From JBOFMT01 sp051658525 (GTDB taxonomy: Bacteria > Bacillota_I > Bacilli_A > Erysipelotrichales > Erysipelotrichaceae): DNA of 58,449 nucleotides. The notes beneath the pieces were generated by a model. The model was not told where the DNA came from. It worked only from the letters and a program-made list of their open reading frames with translations, and ran no database searches. Positions 56,498 to 58,449 of this stretch are shown one piece after another (position 1 is the stretch's first letter; each line of letters begins with the position of its first letter). The position numbers and the translations under genes are program-made. The stretch covers positions 1 through 58,449 of the forward strand of contig JBOFMT010000043.1 of NCBI GenBank assembly GCA_051658525.1, given 5' to 3'.

Positions 56498-56977
56498 ATG
56501 TATCGAATCGGACAATCACAAGATATCCATCAATTGGTAACAGGAAGAAAACTTATTCTCGGTGGGGTGGAAATTGAACACACCATGGGATTACTAGGTC
56601 ATAGTGACGCAGATGTATTGTTACATGCCATTGCTGAATCGATCTTAGGAGCACTTGCTCTAGGAGATTTGGGGAAACATTTTTCTGACACGGATGAAAC
56701 GACGAGAGGTCAAAACTCAATGGGAATTTTAGCTCGTGTTTATGAAATGATGAGCGAACGTGGTTATGAAATCAATAATCTAGATGCACTTATTCTAATA
56801 GAAAAACCAAAGATGGCACCACATATTGCCAATATGGTATCGAATATTGCCACTTGTTTGCATTGTAATGAAGATCAAATTAACGTAAAAGCAACCCGAG
56901 GGGAAAAACTCGGATTTGTAGGGCGTCAAGAAGGCGTAATGGCAACATGCGTTGTATTGCTTAGAAAGGTAAAGTAA
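56498..56977 (+). CDS. ispF: 2-C-methyl-D-erythritol 2,4-cyclodiphosphate synthase
   Basis: Enzyme of the MEP isoprenoid pathway. The 159-aa protein has YRIGQSQDIHQL (DxH metal site), GLLGHSDADVLLHAI, GDLGKHFSDTDE and KATRGEKLGFVGRQEG, all complete. AGAGG precedes the ATG. It is 2 nt upstream of gltX and co-transcribed. Presence of the MEP route shows that isoprenoids are not made by mevalonate alone. Confidence 0.96.
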   Translation: MYRIGQSQDIHQLVTGRKLILGGVEIEHTMGLLGHSDADVLLHAIAESILGALALGDLGKHFSDTDETTRGQNSMGILARVYEMMSERGYEINNLDALILIEKPKMAPHIANMVSNIATCLHCNEDQINVKATRGEKLGFVGRQEGVMATCVVLLRKVK

Positions 56978-56979
56978 AA

Positions 56980-58413
56980 ATGGAAAGAGTTAGAGTACGT
57001 TATGCACCAAGTCCAACAGGACACTTACACATTGGTGGTGCAAGAACAGCATTGTTCAATTATTTGTTTGCGAAACATCACGGAGGAGACTTTGTGTTCC
57101 GTTTGGAAGACACGGATATTGAACGTAATATTGAAGGTGGAGAAGCAAGTCAATTAGAAAACTTGGCTTGGCTTGGAATTCATCCAGATGAATCTCCATT
57201 AAATCCAAATCCAAAATATGCACCATACCGTCAAATGGAACGCTTGGATATTTACCAAGGAGTTGTAAATCAATTACTAGAACAAGGGTTCGCTTATAAA
57301 TGTTTCTGTACAGCGGAAACGTTAGCGGAAGAAAAAGAACGCCAAGAAGCGCAAGGGATTGCACCAATGTACAATCGTACATGTGCTCATTTAACTGCAG
57401 AAGAAGTTGCAGAAAAAGAAGCGCAAGGCTTACCTTTTGTAATTCGTGCGAAAGTCCCAGCTGATGTGACTTATACATTTGAAGATATGATTCGTGGAAC
57501 GGTAAGTTTTGAATCAAAGGATATTGGAGATTGGGTTATTGTAAAATCCAATGGGATTCCTACCTATAACTTTGCTGTTGTAGTAGATGATCACACAATG
57601 GAAATCTCTCACGTATTCCGTGGGGAAGAACATCTTTCTAATACGCCAAAACAATTGATGATTTATCAAATGATGGGATGGGTTGCTCCGACCTTTGGTC
57701 ATATGACATTAATTGTTAATGAACAACGTAAAAAATTATCAAAACGTGATGAAAGTATTATGCAATTCGTAAGCCAATACAAAGAAGAAGGATATTTGCC
57801 AGAAGCGATGTTTAACTTCTTATCATTATTGGGATGGTCACCAGAAGGGGAAGAGGAAATTTTCTCTCATGATACTTTGGTATCCATCTTTGATGAAAAG
57901 CGTTTGAGTAAATCACCATCTATGTTTGATAAAGCAAAATTGATTTGGGTAAACAATCGTTATATCAAAGATTTGCCTTTGGAAGCAGTGGTAGCAATTA
58001 GTAAACCATTCTTGGCACAAGCATATGACTTATCAACGAAAAGTGATGCTTGGGTAGAATCTTTGATCGGTTTATACCACGATCAAATGTCATATGGAAA
58101 AGAAATCATCGAATTAACTTCATTGTTCTTTAAAACAGAGTTTGCTTTGGATGCAGAGAGTTTAGAAGTTATGGAATGGGAAACTACACCAACAGTAAAA
58201 GCTGCGTTCCTTGCACAAGTAGAACAATGTGAGACTTGGGATGAAGAACATATCAAAGCGATGGTAAAAGCGGTACAAAAAGAAACAGGAATCAAAGGAA
58301 AACCTTTGTTCATGGGATTGCGTGTTAGCATTACAGCACAAGTACATGGTCCTGACTTAACGAAAACGATTGCCTTGCTAGGGAAAACGACTGTTGCAAG
58401 TCGTCTAAAATAA
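56980..58413 (+). CDS. gltX: Glutamyl-tRNA synthetase
   Basis: Charges tRNA-Glu. The 477-aa class I synthetase has the HIGH-type signature PSPTGHLHIGG (10-20), the zinc-type region CFCTAETL, KKLSKRDES (KMSKS-type), and the helical anticodon-binding domain. The start is 2 nt after the ispF stop with AAAGG upstream. If the organism lacks glutaminyl-tRNA synthetase this enzyme may also charge tRNA-Gln, which cannot be judged here. A terminator closes the operon at the window end. Confidence 0.96.
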   Translation: MERVRVRYAPSPTGHLHIGGARTALFNYLFAKHHGGDFVFRLEDTDIERNIEGGEASQLENLAWLGIHPDESPLNPNPKYAPYRQMERLDIYQGVVNQLLEQGFAYKCFCTAETLAEEKERQEAQGIAPMYNRTCAHLTAEEVAEKEAQGLPFVIRAKVPADVTYTFEDMIRGTVSFESKDIGDWVIVKSNGIPTYNFAVVVDDHTMEISHVFRGEEHLSNTPKQLMIYQMMGWVAPTFGHMTLIVNEQRKKLSKRDESIMQFVSQYKEEGYLPEAMFNFLSLLGWSPEGEEEIFSHDTLVSIFDEKRLSKSPSMFDKAKLIWVNNRYIKDLPLEAVVAISKPFLAQAYDLSTKSDAWVESLIGLYHDQMSYGKEIIELTSLFFKTEFALDAESLEVMEWETTPTVKAAFLAQVEQCETWDEEHIKAMVKAVQKETGIKGKPLFMGLRVSITAQVHGPDLTKTIALLGKTTVASRLK

Positions 58414-58419
58414 GAGATT

Positions 58420-58449
58420 AGATAGAAGCTGTTTGCTTCTATCTTTTTT
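58420..58449 (+). terminator. Terminator after gltX
   Basis: AGATAGAAGC (58420-58429), loop TGTTT, GCTTCTATCT (58435-58444), T run to the end of the window. Confidence 0.85.

Noticed and set aside
1..58449. tRNA or rRNA genes, CRISPR arrays, insertion sequences, prophage
   Set aside because: No cloverleaf with CCA-type end, rRNA signature, regular repeat-spacer series, transposase or phage genes were seen.

Overview
The window reads as a chromosomal segment of a low-GC, anaerobic Bacillota, most likely an Erysipelotrichia-type organism (inference from gene content and protein style; no rRNA is present to settle it). Supporting this are strong Gram-positive ribosome binding sites, T-box and SAM/Mn riboswitches, Noc/ParA/ParB, an anaerobic ribonucleotide reductase, a malic enzyme/Fe-S fumarase operon, ECF-type transport and flagellar genes. 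The presence of rsmG-noc-parA-parB, mnmG and mnmE suggests a region not far from the replication origin, although these genes are scattered here instead of forming the compact Bacillus-type cluster.

Layout. 1-1.9 kb: end of a flagellar cluster (fliD, fliS). 1.9-4.5 kb: a DacA-type carboxypeptidase, yigZ, and a tryptophan transporter behind a Trp T-box. 4.9-12.6 kb: a nucleotidase, metG behind a Met T-box, mnmG, an AIM24-family protein, a cold-shock protein with a leader that can hide its ribosome binding site, and a YkpA/YbiT-type ABC-F protein. 12.8-17.7 kb: an ECF transporter (S component, fused double ATPase, T component) followed by two tandem SAM hydroxide adenosyltransferases. 17.7-21.4 kb: a feo iron-uptake operon with two tiny Cys-rich membrane proteins, then a DtxR-type repressor and an Spx-family protein. 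21.5-24.8 kb: metK behind a compact S-box riboswitch, an orphan LytTR response regulator and a secreted CAP-domain protein. 24.9-30.7 kb: malic enzyme/fumarase, then rsmG-noc-parA-parB. 30.7-33.4 kb: a DUF5662 gene, a decayed amt-glnK locus and a flavoprotein. 33.7-38.4 kb: mnmE-tatD-unknown membrane protein and an ABC exporter. 38.4-43.0 kb: mntP-rarA on the minus strand and dtd-folD-DUF951-ychF on the plus strand. 43.0-46.3 kb: a CaCA exchanger behind a Mn riboswitch, a corrinoid adenosyltransferase and NhaC. 46.5-50.8 kb: DarA, a PfkB kinase and nrdDG. 50.8-58.4 kb: an AraC regulator, an unassigned structured RNA gene, a divergent SRAP protein, a GH13_4 amylosucrase-like enzyme, adenine deaminase, ispF and gltX.

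How the parts fit. Sulfur-amino-acid control is layered: metG senses uncharged tRNA-Met and metK senses SAM, while the ECF operon with two SAM-cleaving enzymes may salvage SAM or a related nucleoside. Metal control is also layered: feo with a DtxR-type repressor, mntP, and a riboswitch-controlled CaCA exchanger that is probably a Mn exporter. The most unusual items are a stand-alone structured RNA of about 220 nt (51775-51996), an SRAP protein with two of its four active-site residues changed, the decaying amt-glnK pair, and a ribosome-binding-site-sequestering cold-shock leader. No insertion sequence, CRISPR array, tRNA or rRNA was seen.
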